From: Massilia sp. IC2-278 | GTDB taxonomy: Bacteria; Pseudomonadota; Gammaproteobacteria; Burkholderiales; Burkholderiaceae_D | Direction of reading: 5' to 3' | Assembly: GCF_020708045.1 (NCBI RefSeq) | Contig: NZ_JAJFES010000016.1 | Location: 1-64,000 of the forward strand | Length of the DNA: 64,000 nucleotides | Shown: positions 35,659 to 43,884 of the stretch, piece after piece | Layout of the letters: every line of letters begins with the position of its first letter | Position numbering within the stretch: the first letter of the stretch is position 1 | Notes under the pieces: generated by a model | Told to the model about the DNA's origin: nothing | The model's database searches: none | The model's input: only the letters and a program-made list of their open reading frames with translations | Translations under genes and position numbers: made by a program

Positions 35659-36906
35659 TTACGCTGCGTACACCGGGTACTTGTCGGTCAGGACCTTGAC
35701 TTCGGCCTTCACGCGCTCGATGGTGGCGGCGTCGTGCGGGTTGTCCAGCACGTCGGCGATCAGGTGGCCCACCTTGGTTGCGTCTTCTTCCTTGAAGCCG
35801 CGGGTGGTGAAGGCCGGGCTGCCCAGGCGGATGCCCGAGGTCACGAACGGTTTCTGCGGGTCGTTCGGGATGCCGTTCTTGTTGCAGGTCATGTGCGCCT
35901 GGCCCAGGATCGCTTCGGCTTCCTTGCCGGTCAGGCCTTTCGCGCGCAGATCGACCAGCATCACGTGCGACTCGGTACGGCCCGACACGATGCGCAGGCC
36001 GCGCTCGATCAGCGCGTCGGCCAGGGCCTTGGCGTTCTTCACGACCTGCTGCTGGTAAGCCTTGAATTCCGGCGACAGCGCTTCCTTGAAGGCGACCGCC
36101 TTGCCGGCAATCACGTGCATCAGCGGGCCGCCCTGGATGCCAGGGAAGATCGCCGAGTTGATGGCCTTTTCGTGCTCGGCCTTCATCAGGATGATGCCGC
36201 CGCGCGGGCCGCGCAGCGACTTGTGCGTGGTCGAGGTGACGAAGTCGGCATGCGGCACCGGGTTCGGGTACTCGCCCGCGGCGATCAGGCCGGCGTAGTG
36301 AGCCATGTCGACCATGAAGTAGGCGCCGACTTCCTTGGCGATGCGGGCGAAGCGCTCGAAGTCGATGCGCAGGGCGAAGGCCGAGGCACCGGCGATGATC
36401 ATCTTCGGCTTGTGCTCGCGCGCCAGGCGCTCCATGGCGTCGTAGTCGATGTCTTCCTGCTCGGTCAGGCCGTAGGAAATGACGTTGAACCATTTACCAG
36501 ACATGTTCAGCGCCATGCCGTGGGTCAGGTGGCCGCCTTCGGCCAGCGACATGCCCATGATGGTGTCGCCCGGCTTGAGCATGGCGAAGAACACGCCCTG
36601 GTTCGCCTGCGAACCCGAGTTCGGCTGGACGTTGGCCGCTTCGGCGCCGAACAGTTGCTTGACGCGGTCGATCGCCAGCTGCTCGGCGACGTCGACGTAT
36701 TCGCAGCCGCCGTAGTAGCGCTTGCCTGGATAGCCTTCGGCGTACTTGTTGGTCAGCTGCGAACCCTGCGCCTGCATCACGGCCGGCGAGGTGTAGTTTT
36801 CCGACGCGATCAGCTCGATGTGATCTTGCTGACGGGTGTTTTCCTTCTGAATCGCATCCCACAGTTCCGGGTCAACATTGGCCAGCGTGTGATCTTTTGC
36901 AAACAT
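35659..36906 (-). CDS. glyA: Serine hydroxymethyltransferase
   Basis: 415 aa, the family's usual length. PLP enzyme converting serine plus tetrahydrofolate to glycine and methylene-THF. Motifs: ELIASENYTS near the N-terminus, the PLP-lysine segment DFVTSTTHKSLRGPRGG, and TSGIRLGSPAFTTRGF. ATG 36906 gives the canonical MFAKDHTLANVDPELWDAI start. A ZTP riboswitch and sigma70 promoter lie upstream, so expression should respond to ZTP/AICAR, a sign of folate shortage. Confidence 0.97.
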   Translation of the reverse strand: MFAKDHTLANVDPELWDAIQKENTRQQDHIELIASENYTSPAVMQAQGSQLTNKYAEGYPGKRYYGGCEYVDVAEQLAIDRVKQLFGAEAANVQPNSGSQANQGVFFAMLKPGDTIMGMSLAEGGHLTHGMALNMSGKWFNVISYGLTEQEDIDYDAMERLAREHKPKMIIAGASAFALRIDFERFARIAKEVGAYFMVDMAHYAGLIAAGEYPNPVPHADFVTSTTHKSLRGPRGGIILMKAEHEKAINSAIFPGIQGGPLMHVIAGKAVAFKEALSPEFKAYQQQVVKNAKALADALIERGLRIVSGRTESHVMLVDLRAKGLTGKEAEAILGQAHMTCNKNGIPNDPQKPFVTSGIRLGSPAFTTRGFKEEDATKVGHLIADVLDNPHDAATIERVKAEVKVLTDKYPVYAA

Positions 36907-37014
36907 GAACAAAACTCCAATCGATAAGAGAACCAGACAGGGCAGAGCCGGATCGGCAGGAAGCCTGGACGCAACCGGCCGCGCTGCAGGGTCTGCTGCG
37001 CGTGCACTTTGTCG

Positions 37015-37112
37015 GTTGCCCAGGCGAACGGCGGATGAGGTCTCACGCTCCACGGTGGTAGCCACCTTGCCGCAGAGCCAGGCTCATGCGGTTTTCGCCA
37101 GTCACGTGAGAC
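37015..37112 (-). promoter_or_regulatory. ZTP (pfl) riboswitch upstream of glyA
   Basis: On the minus strand CACGTGACTGGCG begins the element and TCGCCTGGGCAA ends it, separated by a variable stem and a CACCGTGGAGC segment. These are the conserved blocks of the pfl motif. The element binds ZTP/ZMP and controls one-carbon and purine genes; glyA is a typical target. About 108 nt lie between it and the ATG for the expression platform. Confidence 0.88.
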
Positions 37113-37127
37113 GCAAATGGAGCTCGG

Positions 37128-37156
37128 ATTGTATGTGATGCGCCCTTTTAGGGCAA
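37128..37156 (-). promoter_or_regulatory. glyA sigma70 promoter
   Basis: On the minus strand TTGCCC, 17-bp spacer, TACAAT, with transcription expected to start about 8 nt upstream of the ZTP riboswitch. Confidence 0.7.
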
Positions 37157-37251
37157 GGAAACCGCCGACCTGGCGGCAATGGGCCTTAAACAGCTGGCAA
37201 CATGATTGTTTCGGCTACAATCACCGGGTTCAGCCAACCCGAGGACTCATC

Positions 37252-37998
37252 ATGATCGTTTTCATCACCGGCGCATCGGCCGGCTTCGGCGCCGACATGG
37301 CGCGCACTTTCGTCCGCAACGGCCACCAAGTCGTGATGGCGGCGCGCCGCAAGGACCGCCTCGACGCCCTCGCCGCCGAGCTGGGCGAATCGGCGCTGCC
37401 GGTGGAAATGGATGTGACCGACAAGGCCTCGATCGAGGAAGCGCTGGCCCTGCTGCCGCAATCCTGGCGCCCGATCGACGTGCTGATCAACAACGCCGGC
37501 CTGGCCCTGGGCACCGCGCCGGCCCACCAGGCCCCGCTCGAAGACTGGGAAACCATGATTGCCACCAATTGCCAGGGCCTGGTGACCATGACCCGCGCGA
37601 TCCTGCCGGCGATGGTCGAGCGTGGCAGCGGGCTGATCATCAACCTTGGCTCGGTGGCCGGCCACTATCCTTACCCGGGCGGCAACGTGTACGGCGCCAC
37701 CAAGGCCTTCGTCGAGCAATTTACCCTGAACCTGCGCGCCGATCTGGTCGGCACCGGCGTGCGCGCCACCAACCTGGCGCCGGGCCTGTGCGGCGGCACC
37801 GAGTTCTCGAACGTGCGCTTCAAGGGCGACGATGCGGCCGCGGCCAAGGTATACGAAGGCACGACGCCGCTGACCGCGCAGGATATTGCCGAGACGGCGT
37901 ACTGGATCGCGACCCTGCCGCCGCATATCAACGTCAACCTGATCGAGCTGATGCCGACTTGCCAGGGATTCTCGCCGTTCAATATCAAACGTACCTGA
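37252..37998 (+). CDS. SDR oxidoreductase, YdfG-like
   Basis: 248 aa, same length as E. coli YdfG (NADP-dependent 3-hydroxy acid dehydrogenase acting on serine, threonine and 3-hydroxypropionate). Rossmann motif TGASAGFG, NNAGLAL, catalytic Ser in NLGSVAG and Tyr-x3-Lys in YGATK. Tail NLIELMPTCQGFSPFN is close to the family pattern. GAGGACT precedes ATG 37252. It is divergent from glyA. Confidence 0.88.
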   Translation: MIVFITGASAGFGADMARTFVRNGHQVVMAARRKDRLDALAAELGESALPVEMDVTDKASIEEALALLPQSWRPIDVLINNAGLALGTAPAHQAPLEDWETMIATNCQGLVTMTRAILPAMVERGSGLIINLGSVAGHYPYPGGNVYGATKAFVEQFTLNLRADLVGTGVRATNLAPGLCGGTEFSNVRFKGDDAAAAKVYEGTTPLTAQDIAETAYWIATLPPHINVNLIELMPTCQGFSPFNIKRT

Positions 37999-38382
37999 TC
38001 AGCAAGCTCCAACGGAGCGTAATTGATTTTGTAGGGTGGACACCCGTGTCCACGCTGTCCGACCGTCGAGCAGATGCGATGCTGACCGGCAAGCCGGTAT
38101 GCGTCAGTCCCATACCGCGTGGACACAGGTGTCTTGCGCGGCCCGGCCCTCCTACGAACCCCACGGAAACTGCATATGCACACCGTGCGCCCTGCCTTCG
38201 ATAATTGTGAGAAAGTGTTACAGTTGTTGTCTTGACAGGGTTGCATCTCGTCTACTACCTCGCAATCCTGGCAATTCACCAGCATGCGCCTGGTCGCGCT
38301 CTCCATCCGTCATGTTCGCTGGAGTACATATGCGGAATCGAATAGCGTAAAATGTTTCCTTTTATCATTTATGGCTTGTAGC
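37999..38382. other. Intergenic region with REP-like hairpins
   Basis: 384 bp. A palindrome GTGGACACCCGTGTCCAC with flanking GTAGGG (38031-38055) and a degraded inverted copy (CCGCGTGGACACAGGTGTC, about 38115-38133) resemble the 14872-15072 pair. Downstream is an AT-richer stretch with TAAAAT (38348-38353), a possible -10 box for the ybgC-tol operon. No gene seen. Confidence 0.65.
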
Positions 38383-38787
38383 ATGCCCTCCGTTTTCACC
38401 TGGCCTGTCAGGGTCTATTACGAAGACACCGACGCCGGCGGCATCGTGTTCTACGCGAATTACCTGAAGTTCTTCGAACGCGCGCGCACCGAATGGCTGC
38501 GCGCGGCGGGCATTGGCCAGCAGGACCTGATCGCATCCGACAATGCCGGCTTCGTGGTGAAAAGCGCCACCATCGACTACCACGCGCCGGCGCGCCTGGA
38601 CGACGAAATCACGCTCACCCTGGCGGTCGAAAAGCTCGGCCGCGCCTCGGTGCAGTTCGCGCAGAAGGCCTACCGCGGCGACCAACTCCTGGCCGAAGCC
38701 AGCGTCAAGGTCGGCTGCGTCGACCTCGCGTCTGTACGGCCGCGCTCGCTCCCCGGCCACGTGGCTGATAAAATGCGTGCCGCTTGA
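38383..38787 (+). CDS. ybgC: Tol-Pal associated acyl-CoA thioesterase
   Basis: 134 aa hotdog-fold thioesterase. VRVYYEDTDAGGIVFYANYLKFFERARTEWL carries the catalytic Asp in DTDAGG. First gene of ybgC-tolQ-tolR-tolA-tolB-pal-cpoB, as in most proteobacteria. ATG 38383 gives the typical short N-terminus; ATG 38371 would add four residues, and neither has a clear Shine-Dalgarno. Confidence 0.93.
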   Translation: MPSVFTWPVRVYYEDTDAGGIVFYANYLKFFERARTEWLRAAGIGQQDLIASDNAGFVVKSATIDYHAPARLDDEITLTLAVEKLGRASVQFAQKAYRGDQLLAEASVKVGCVDLASVRPRSLPGHVADKMRAA

Positions 38788-38812
38788 ATAAACCGACAAT
38801 ATTGCCCAACCG

Positions 38813-39496
38813 ATGACCCCGACCCACGACCTTTCCTTCATTGCCCTGATCAGTAACGCGCATATCCTGGTGCAGCTCATCATGCTGTTGCTGTTGCTGT
38901 TGTCGGTCTTCTCGTGGTCGTACATCTTCCGCAAGCTGTTCGCGATCCGCGCCGCACGGCGCCAGACCGAGCAGTTCGAGCGCAGCTTCTGGGCCGGCGG
39001 CAACCTGCACACCCTGCACCAGAGCGCCAGCGCCCAGCGCGACCAGAGCGGTGCCCTGGCCCGCATCTTCGAAGCCGGCATGGGTGAGTTCATCAAGGGC
39101 AAGCAAGCCTCGCGCGACGCCCTCGACATGGGCGCGGTCCTCGACGGCGCCCGCCGTGCCATGCGCGCCGCCTTCCAGCGCGAACTCGACGCGCTCGACC
39201 TGCACCTGAACTTCCTGGCATCGGTCGGCTCGGTCTCGCCCTACATCGGCCTGCTCGGCACCGTCTGGGGCATCATGAACGCCTTCCGCGGCCTGGCAAA
39301 TGTCCAGCAAGCGACGCTGGCCGTGGTCGCCCCCGGCATTGCCGAAGCGCTGATCGCCACCGCCATCGGCCTGTTCGCCGCGATTCCTGCCGTGGTCGCC
39401 TACAACCGCTTCACCCACGACATCGACCGCCTGGCGATCCGCTTCGAGAGCTTCGTCGAGGAATTTTCGAACATCCTGCAGCGCCAGTCGCGCTGA
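38813..39496 (+). CDS. tolQ: Tol-Pal system proton channel TolQ
   Basis: 227 aa inner-membrane protein with three membrane segments (about 20-42, 135-160, 170-195). The second and third contain the ASVGSVSPYIGLLGTVWGIM and AIGLFAAIPAVVAYN patterns of the ExbB/TolQ family. Forms the proton channel with TolR that powers TolA. 25 bp after ybgC. Confidence 0.96.
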   Translation: MTPTHDLSFIALISNAHILVQLIMLLLLLLSVFSWSYIFRKLFAIRAARRQTEQFERSFWAGGNLHTLHQSASAQRDQSGALARIFEAGMGEFIKGKQASRDALDMGAVLDGARRAMRAAFQRELDALDLHLNFLASVGSVSPYIGLLGTVWGIMNAFRGLANVQQATLAVVAPGIAEALIATAIGLFAAIPAVVAYNRFTHDIDRLAIRFESFVEEFSNILQRQSR

Positions 39497-39514
39497 TCGG
39501 CAGGAGGAACCGAC

Positions 39515-39949
39515 ATGGCCTATTCCGGCAGCAGCATGCGCAGCGGGCGCCGCAGCAAACTGAAATCCGAGATCAACGTCGTGCCCTACATCGACGTGAT
39601 GCTGGTGCTGCTCATCATCTTCATGGCGGTGCCAGCCAACGAGACGCCAAATGTGGTGAATTTGCCACGCGCCGAAAAGTCGACGCTGCCGCCTGACACC
39701 TATATCCAGATTTCGATCAAGCCGAACGCGGAACTCTCGATCGGTGTCCACGGCAAGGAATCGACGCCGGCCGAAAGCATGGACAACCGCGCCGCCCTGC
39801 TCGCCCGCCTGCGCACCCTGCACCAGGACAACCCGGATTACCCGGTGCTGATCGCCGGCGACCGCGAAAGCAAGTACGAGGAAGTGATCGAGATGATCTC
39901 GGAAGCGAAGAAGATGGGCATCGCCCGTGTTGGCCTTGCCACCCAGTAA
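39515..39949 (+). CDS. tolR: Tol-Pal system protein TolR
   Basis: 144 aa, one membrane helix. SEINVVPYIDVMLVLLIIFM holds the proton-carrying Asp. A periplasmic ExbD-type domain follows. AGGAGGA precedes ATG 39515. Partner of TolQ. Confidence 0.96.
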   Translation: MAYSGSSMRSGRRSKLKSEINVVPYIDVMLVLLIIFMAVPANETPNVVNLPRAEKSTLPPDTYIQISIKPNAELSIGVHGKESTPAESMDNRAALLARLRTLHQDNPDYPVLIAGDRESKYEEVIEMISEAKKMGIARVGLATQ

Positions 39950-39964
39950 AGAGTCATACCAGGA

Positions 39965-40996
39965 ATGAAGCCAGCTTCCCCCGGCGCCCCGTACACGGTG
40001 CCGCCCGAACCGAGCCGCATGCCAGCGATCCTGCTGGCGCTGGCCGTGCACGCCCTGCTGCTGGCCTTTTTGTATTTCGGTATCAGCTGGCAGAGCAATA
40101 CCCCGATCTCGGTCGAGGCGGAAGTCTGGGACATGAAGGTCGAGACGGCTGCCGCGCCGCCGCTGCCGGCGCCTCCGGCGGAAGCGGAACCGCAGCCCGA
40201 ACCGGAACCGACGCCGCCAGCGCCGACGCCACCGCCGCCCACGCCGAAAGTGGTGGAGCCGGAGCCAGTAAAACCGGCCGCGCCGGACATCGCGCTCGAG
40301 CGCGAGAAGCAGCGCAAGATCGAGCTGGCGAAGAAGGAACGCGACGAGCGTGAACTGGCGCAGAAGAAGGAACGCGAACTCGCGGAGAAAAAGGAACGCG
40401 AAGAGCAAAAGCGCAAGGAACTCGCCGAGGAAAAGCGGCGTGAAGAATTGAAGGAACGCGAAGAGCAGAAAAAAGAACTCGCCGAGAAAAAGAAGGAAGA
40501 AGAGAAAAAGAAAGAAGCGGAGAAAAAGCTCGCCGCCGAGAAAGCCGAAAAAGCCGAAGCCGACAAGAAAAAGAAACTCGCCGCCGAAAAAGCCGCGAAA
40601 GCAAAAGCCGACGCCGCCGAAAAGGCCCAGCTCGATAAACTGCGCGACCTGGAACTCAAGCGCATTGCGGGTGCCGCCGGTTCGACCGGCAATGCCCAGA
40701 AATCGAGCGCGCCAAAACTCGACAGCGGTTACCAGGCGGCGATTGCGGCCAAGGTCAAGAGCAATACGGTCTATCCGGGCGGCGACGAGCCGGGTAATCC
40801 GACCGTCGAATTCCGCATCGAGCAACTGCCGACCGGTGAAATCCTGTCGGTGCGCAAGACCAAGAGCAGTGGCGTTCCGGCTTTCGACGAAGCAGTGGAA
40901 AGGGGCATTAACAAATCGTCACCACTACCGAAGAAAAAAGATGGTACGGTAGAACGGACTTTCCCACTCGTCTTCAAGTTAAAAGATTTGCAGTGA
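39965..40996 (+). CDS. tolA: Cell envelope protein TolA
   Basis: 343 aa. N-terminal membrane helix (about 18-37), Pro/Glu stretch, then a long Lys/Glu/Ala-rich coiled-coil domain (about 110-235) crossing the periplasm, and a TonB-like C-terminal domain (SGYQAAIAAKVKSNTVYPGG to the end). Links the inner-membrane motor to Pal/TolB. Poor conservation of the middle part is normal. It lies 15 bp after tolR. Confidence 0.95.
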   Translation: MKPASPGAPYTVPPEPSRMPAILLALAVHALLLAFLYFGISWQSNTPISVEAEVWDMKVETAAAPPLPAPPAEAEPQPEPEPTPPAPTPPPPTPKVVEPEPVKPAAPDIALEREKQRKIELAKKERDERELAQKKERELAEKKEREEQKRKELAEEKRREELKEREEQKKELAEKKKEEEKKKEAEKKLAAEKAEKAEADKKKKLAAEKAAKAKADAAEKAQLDKLRDLELKRIAGAAGSTGNAQKSSAPKLDSGYQAAIAAKVKSNTVYPGGDEPGNPTVEFRIEQLPTGEILSVRKTKSSGVPAFDEAVERGINKSSPLPKKKDGTVERTFPLVFKLKDLQ

Positions 40997-41024
40997 CCAC
41001 CAGTATTCAAGTATTGAGAGGCCC

Positions 41025-42290
41025 ATGAAGAAACTACATACCCTTCTGTTCAGCGTTTCCCTCCTGATGGGCAGCGCCGCGCACGCGCAATTCCGCGTCG
41101 AGATCGCCGGCGTCAGCAGCACCCAGATCCCGGTCGCCGTCGCCGCCTTTGCCGACGAAGGCGTGGCGCCCGACCAGGTGTCGGCCATCATCCGCGCCGA
41201 CCTCGAACGCAGCGGCGTGTTCAAGGTCATTGACGCCGGTCAGGTGATCAGCGACAGCGCGAATATCGACGCCGGCGCCTGGAAAGCGCGCGGCGCCGAT
41301 GCACTCGTCGTCGGCAGCGTATCGCGCCAGCCGGACGGCCGTTTCGCCGTGCGCTATAAACTGTTCGATACCGTCAAGGGCGGCCAGTTGTCGGCCCTCG
41401 GCGGCGAAGTGCAGCCGCGCTATACCCGCCTGCAAGCCCACCGCATCGCCGACGACGTGTACGAAAAACTGACCGGCGTGCGCGGCATTTTCTCGACCCG
41501 CATCGCGTACGTGAAAGAAAACCGCGCCGGCCGCAATTACGCGCTGGCCGTGGCCGATGCCGACGGCGAAAACGAAATCATCGCCGTGCAGGGCCGCGAG
41601 CCGATCATTTCGCCATCGTGGTCGCCGGACGGCGGCAAGGTCGCCTACGTTTCGTTTGAAGACCGCAAGCCTGTGATCTACATGCAGGACCTGGTCAGCG
41701 GCAAGCGCCGCGTCATCGCCAACGAAAAAGGCAGCAATTCGGCGCCGAGCTGGTCGCCGGACGGCAGCAAGCTGGCGATCGCCCTGTCGAAGTCGGGCAG
41801 CTACCAGGTGTATATCGTGAATGCCGACGGTTCCGGCCTGCGCCGCCTGTCCAACAGCAATGGCATCGACACCGAGCCGCAATTCTCGGCCGACGGCCAG
41901 AGCATTTATTTCACCAGCGATCGCAGCGGCGGCCCGCAGATTTACAAAATGAGCGTGAATGGCGGGAATGCGACCCGCGTCACCTTCAATGGCAGCTATA
42001 ACATCAGCCCGCGCGTGGCTCCAGACGGCAAGACCCTGGCCTGGATTTCGCAGCGCGACGGCGGATATTCCCTCTTTGCGATGGACCTGGCCAGCGGCCA
42101 GGAACTGCGCCTGGCCGATGGGGCCACCGAACCGAGTTTTTCGCCTAACGGCAAGTACATCATGTATGCGAACAAAGGCGGCGGGCGTACTGCGCTGGCC
42201 GTGGTTTCGGTGGATGGACGGGTCAAGCAACGTTTGACCACCAAAGCGGGAAACATTCGGGAGCCCAGCTGGGGTCCTTTCATGAAGTAA
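41025..42290 (+). CDS. tolB: Tol-Pal system periplasmic protein TolB
   Basis: 421 aa. Signal peptide ends at AHA; N-terminal TolB domain, then a beta-propeller with repeated SWSPDG/FSADGQSIYF units. Binds Pal and TolA in the periplasm. It sits between tolA and pal. Confidence 0.97.
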   Translation: MKKLHTLLFSVSLLMGSAAHAQFRVEIAGVSSTQIPVAVAAFADEGVAPDQVSAIIRADLERSGVFKVIDAGQVISDSANIDAGAWKARGADALVVGSVSRQPDGRFAVRYKLFDTVKGGQLSALGGEVQPRYTRLQAHRIADDVYEKLTGVRGIFSTRIAYVKENRAGRNYALAVADADGENEIIAVQGREPIISPSWSPDGGKVAYVSFEDRKPVIYMQDLVSGKRRVIANEKGSNSAPSWSPDGSKLAIALSKSGSYQVYIVNADGSGLRRLSNSNGIDTEPQFSADGQSIYFTSDRSGGPQIYKMSVNGGNATRVTFNGSYNISPRVAPDGKTLAWISQRDGGYSLFAMDLASGQELRLADGATEPSFSPNGKYIMYANKGGGRTALAVVSVDGRVKQRLTTKAGNIREPSWGPFMK

Positions 42291-42327
42291 TAGCAGTAAA
42301 TCACTAACCAAGACCAGGAGAGAAACC

Positions 42328-42852
42328 ATGCGCAATACCAAGAGCCTCGCATTCATCATCGCCTCCGCTGCCCTGCTGGCAGCGTGCAAAACCCCAGTGC
42401 CGGACGCACCAGCGCCAGTCGAAGAAAAGTCGCCTGCGCCAGTCGCCGCCACCACCGACCCACGTGACGTGCGTCCAGTCGAAACCGCAACCGTCGACCC
42501 ACTGAACGACCCACAGGGCGTGCTGGCCAACCGTAGCGTCTACTTCGACTTCGACAGCTACGTTGTGCGTGAAGACGGCAAGCCAGTCGTCGCCAACCAC
42601 TCGGGCTACCTGACCAAGAACCAGGGCCGCAAAGTCCTGATCCAAGGTAACACCGATGATCGCGGCGGCACCGAATACAACCTGGCCCTGGGCCAGAAGC
42701 GCGCCGAAGCCGTCCGTCGTTCGATGGCATCGCTGGGCGTGTCGGAAAGTCAGATGGAAGCCGTCTCGCTGGGCGAAGAAAAGCCAAAGGCAACCGGTTC
42801 GGGCGAATCCGCCTGGGCTGAAAACCGTCGCGCCGACATCGTTTATCAGTAA
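42328..42852 (+). CDS. pal: Peptidoglycan-associated lipoprotein Pal
   Basis: 174 aa. Lipobox LLAAC (Cys at about 20), a Pro/Glu linker, and an OmpA-like domain with YFDFDSYVVREDG, GNTDDRGGTEYNLALGQKRA and the peptidoglycan-binding Asp/Arg residues. Anchored in the outer membrane and binds TolB or peptidoglycan. Followed by a strong terminator before cpoB. Confidence 0.97.
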   Translation: MRNTKSLAFIIASAALLAACKTPVPDAPAPVEEKSPAPVAATTDPRDVRPVETATVDPLNDPQGVLANRSVYFDFDSYVVREDGKPVVANHSGYLTKNQGRKVLIQGNTDDRGGTEYNLALGQKRAEAVRRSMASLGVSESQMEAVSLGEEKPKATGSGESAWAENRRADIVYQ

Positions 42853-42895
42853 TCCTGTCGCGTCCGGGTCGCATTAAGACCCGGTTAATTGACAG

Positions 42896-42934
42896 CGGGG
42901 CGGGTGCAGTGCAGACTGCAACCCGCCCCGTTTT
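42896..42934 (+). terminator. Terminator between pal and cpoB
   Basis: A stem CGGGGCGGGT/ACCCGCCCCG with a 15-nt loop (itself containing TGCAGT/ACTGCA) followed by TTTT, 44 bp after pal. It should reduce read-through into cpoB, which lies 34 bp on. Confidence 0.8.
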
Positions 42935-42967
42935 CCATTGCAACACTGGTTTAGAAAGAGCCACGAC

Positions 42968-43723
42968 ATGATGAAACTGCTTCCGTCCCGTCTTGCCTGC
43001 CTGCTGATCGCCGCCTGGCTGCCGCTGCAGGCCAACGCCGGTCTGCTCGACGACGATGAAGCCCGCAAGGCCATCCTCGACCTGCGCGCCAAAGTCGACA
43101 ACATCGCGCGCGACCTGAACGGCCGCCTCGACAACAAGGCCGACAAGACCGCGACGCTCGACATGCTGAACCAGAACGAGCGCACCATGGCCGAGATCGC
43201 CAAGCTGCGCGGCCAGATCGAAGTGCTGGCCAACGAAATCGCCAAGGCACAAAACGGCCAGCGCACCCTGTACGCCGACCTCGACGCCCGCATCAAGAAA
43301 CTCGAGCCGCGCCAGGAAAACATCGACGGCCAGACCGCCGAAGTGCTGCCGTCGGAAAAGCAGGCCTACGACACCGCCATGGAAACCTTCAAGGGTGGCG
43401 ACTACAAGGCAGCCGCCGCTGCCCTGCAGGATTTCGTGAAGCGCTATCCGGATTCGGCCTATGCCGCGAATGCGCAGTACTGGCTGGGCAACGCCTATTA
43501 CGCCCAGCGCGACTACAAGAAGGCGATCGCGGCCCAGGAAATCGTGACCACCAACTACGGCACCAGCCCGAAGGCGGCCGACGCCATGCTGAACATGGCT
43601 ACCAGCTATGCCGAACTGAAAGACCTGCCGAAGGCGAAGAAAACGCTGCAGCAGCTGGTGTCCAAGTTCCCGGGCACCCAGGCGGCGCAATCGGCCAAGG
43701 ACCGGCTGGCAGTGCTCAAATAA
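42968..43723 (+). CDS. cpoB: Cell division coordinator CpoB (YbgF)
   Basis: 251 aa periplasmic protein. Signal peptide ends near NANA. The N-terminal coiled coil (about 30-115) is followed by TPR repeats (YPDSAYAANAQYWLGNAYYA, then SPKAADAMLNMATSYAEL). Coordinates PBP1B and Tol in constriction. ATG 42968 starts MMKLLPS; an upstream alternative start gives no signal peptide. Confidence 0.93.
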   Translation: MMKLLPSRLACLLIAAWLPLQANAGLLDDDEARKAILDLRAKVDNIARDLNGRLDNKADKTATLDMLNQNERTMAEIAKLRGQIEVLANEIAKAQNGQRTLYADLDARIKKLEPRQENIDGQTAEVLPSEKQAYDTAMETFKGGDYKAAAAALQDFVKRYPDSAYAANAQYWLGNAYYAQRDYKKAIAAQEIVTTNYGTSPKAADAMLNMATSYAELKDLPKAKKTLQQLVSKFPGTQAAQSAKDRLAVLK

Positions 43724-43754
43724 GGTTCTATGGCAAGATTTTGGGCGCGGACGT

Positions 43755-43783
43755 TTGACAGCATCGGCGTTCGCCCCTATAAT
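43755..43783 (+). promoter_or_regulatory. Consensus sigma70 promoter of tRNA-Lys
   Basis: Perfect TTGACA, 17-bp spacer and perfect TATAAT, 12 bp before the tRNA-Lys gene. Confidence 0.93.
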
Positions 43784-43795
43784 CTTGCTTCTTTT

Positions 43796-43871
43796 GGGTC
43801 GTTAGCTCAGCTGGTAGAGCAGCGGACTTTTAATCCGTTGGTCGCAGGTTCGAATCCCGCACGGCCTACCA
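43796..43871 (+). tRNA. tRNA-Lys (UUU), mismatched 3' half
   Basis: 76 nt including encoded CCA. D-stem GCTC/GAGC, anticodon loop CTTTTAA (UUU) and GGTTCGAATCC are present. Pairing against the 5' half is imperfect: T-stem A51 faces C63, and the acceptor has U4-G69 and G1-U72. All three oddities fall in the 3' segment; a normal bacterial tRNA-Lys would read CCTGCACGACCCACCA there. The 5' half and promoter look normal. An integrase remnant starts 14 bp downstream on the other strand, so this is a likely integration site. Confidence 0.93.
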
Positions 43872-43884
43872 CGAATTTGTAGTA

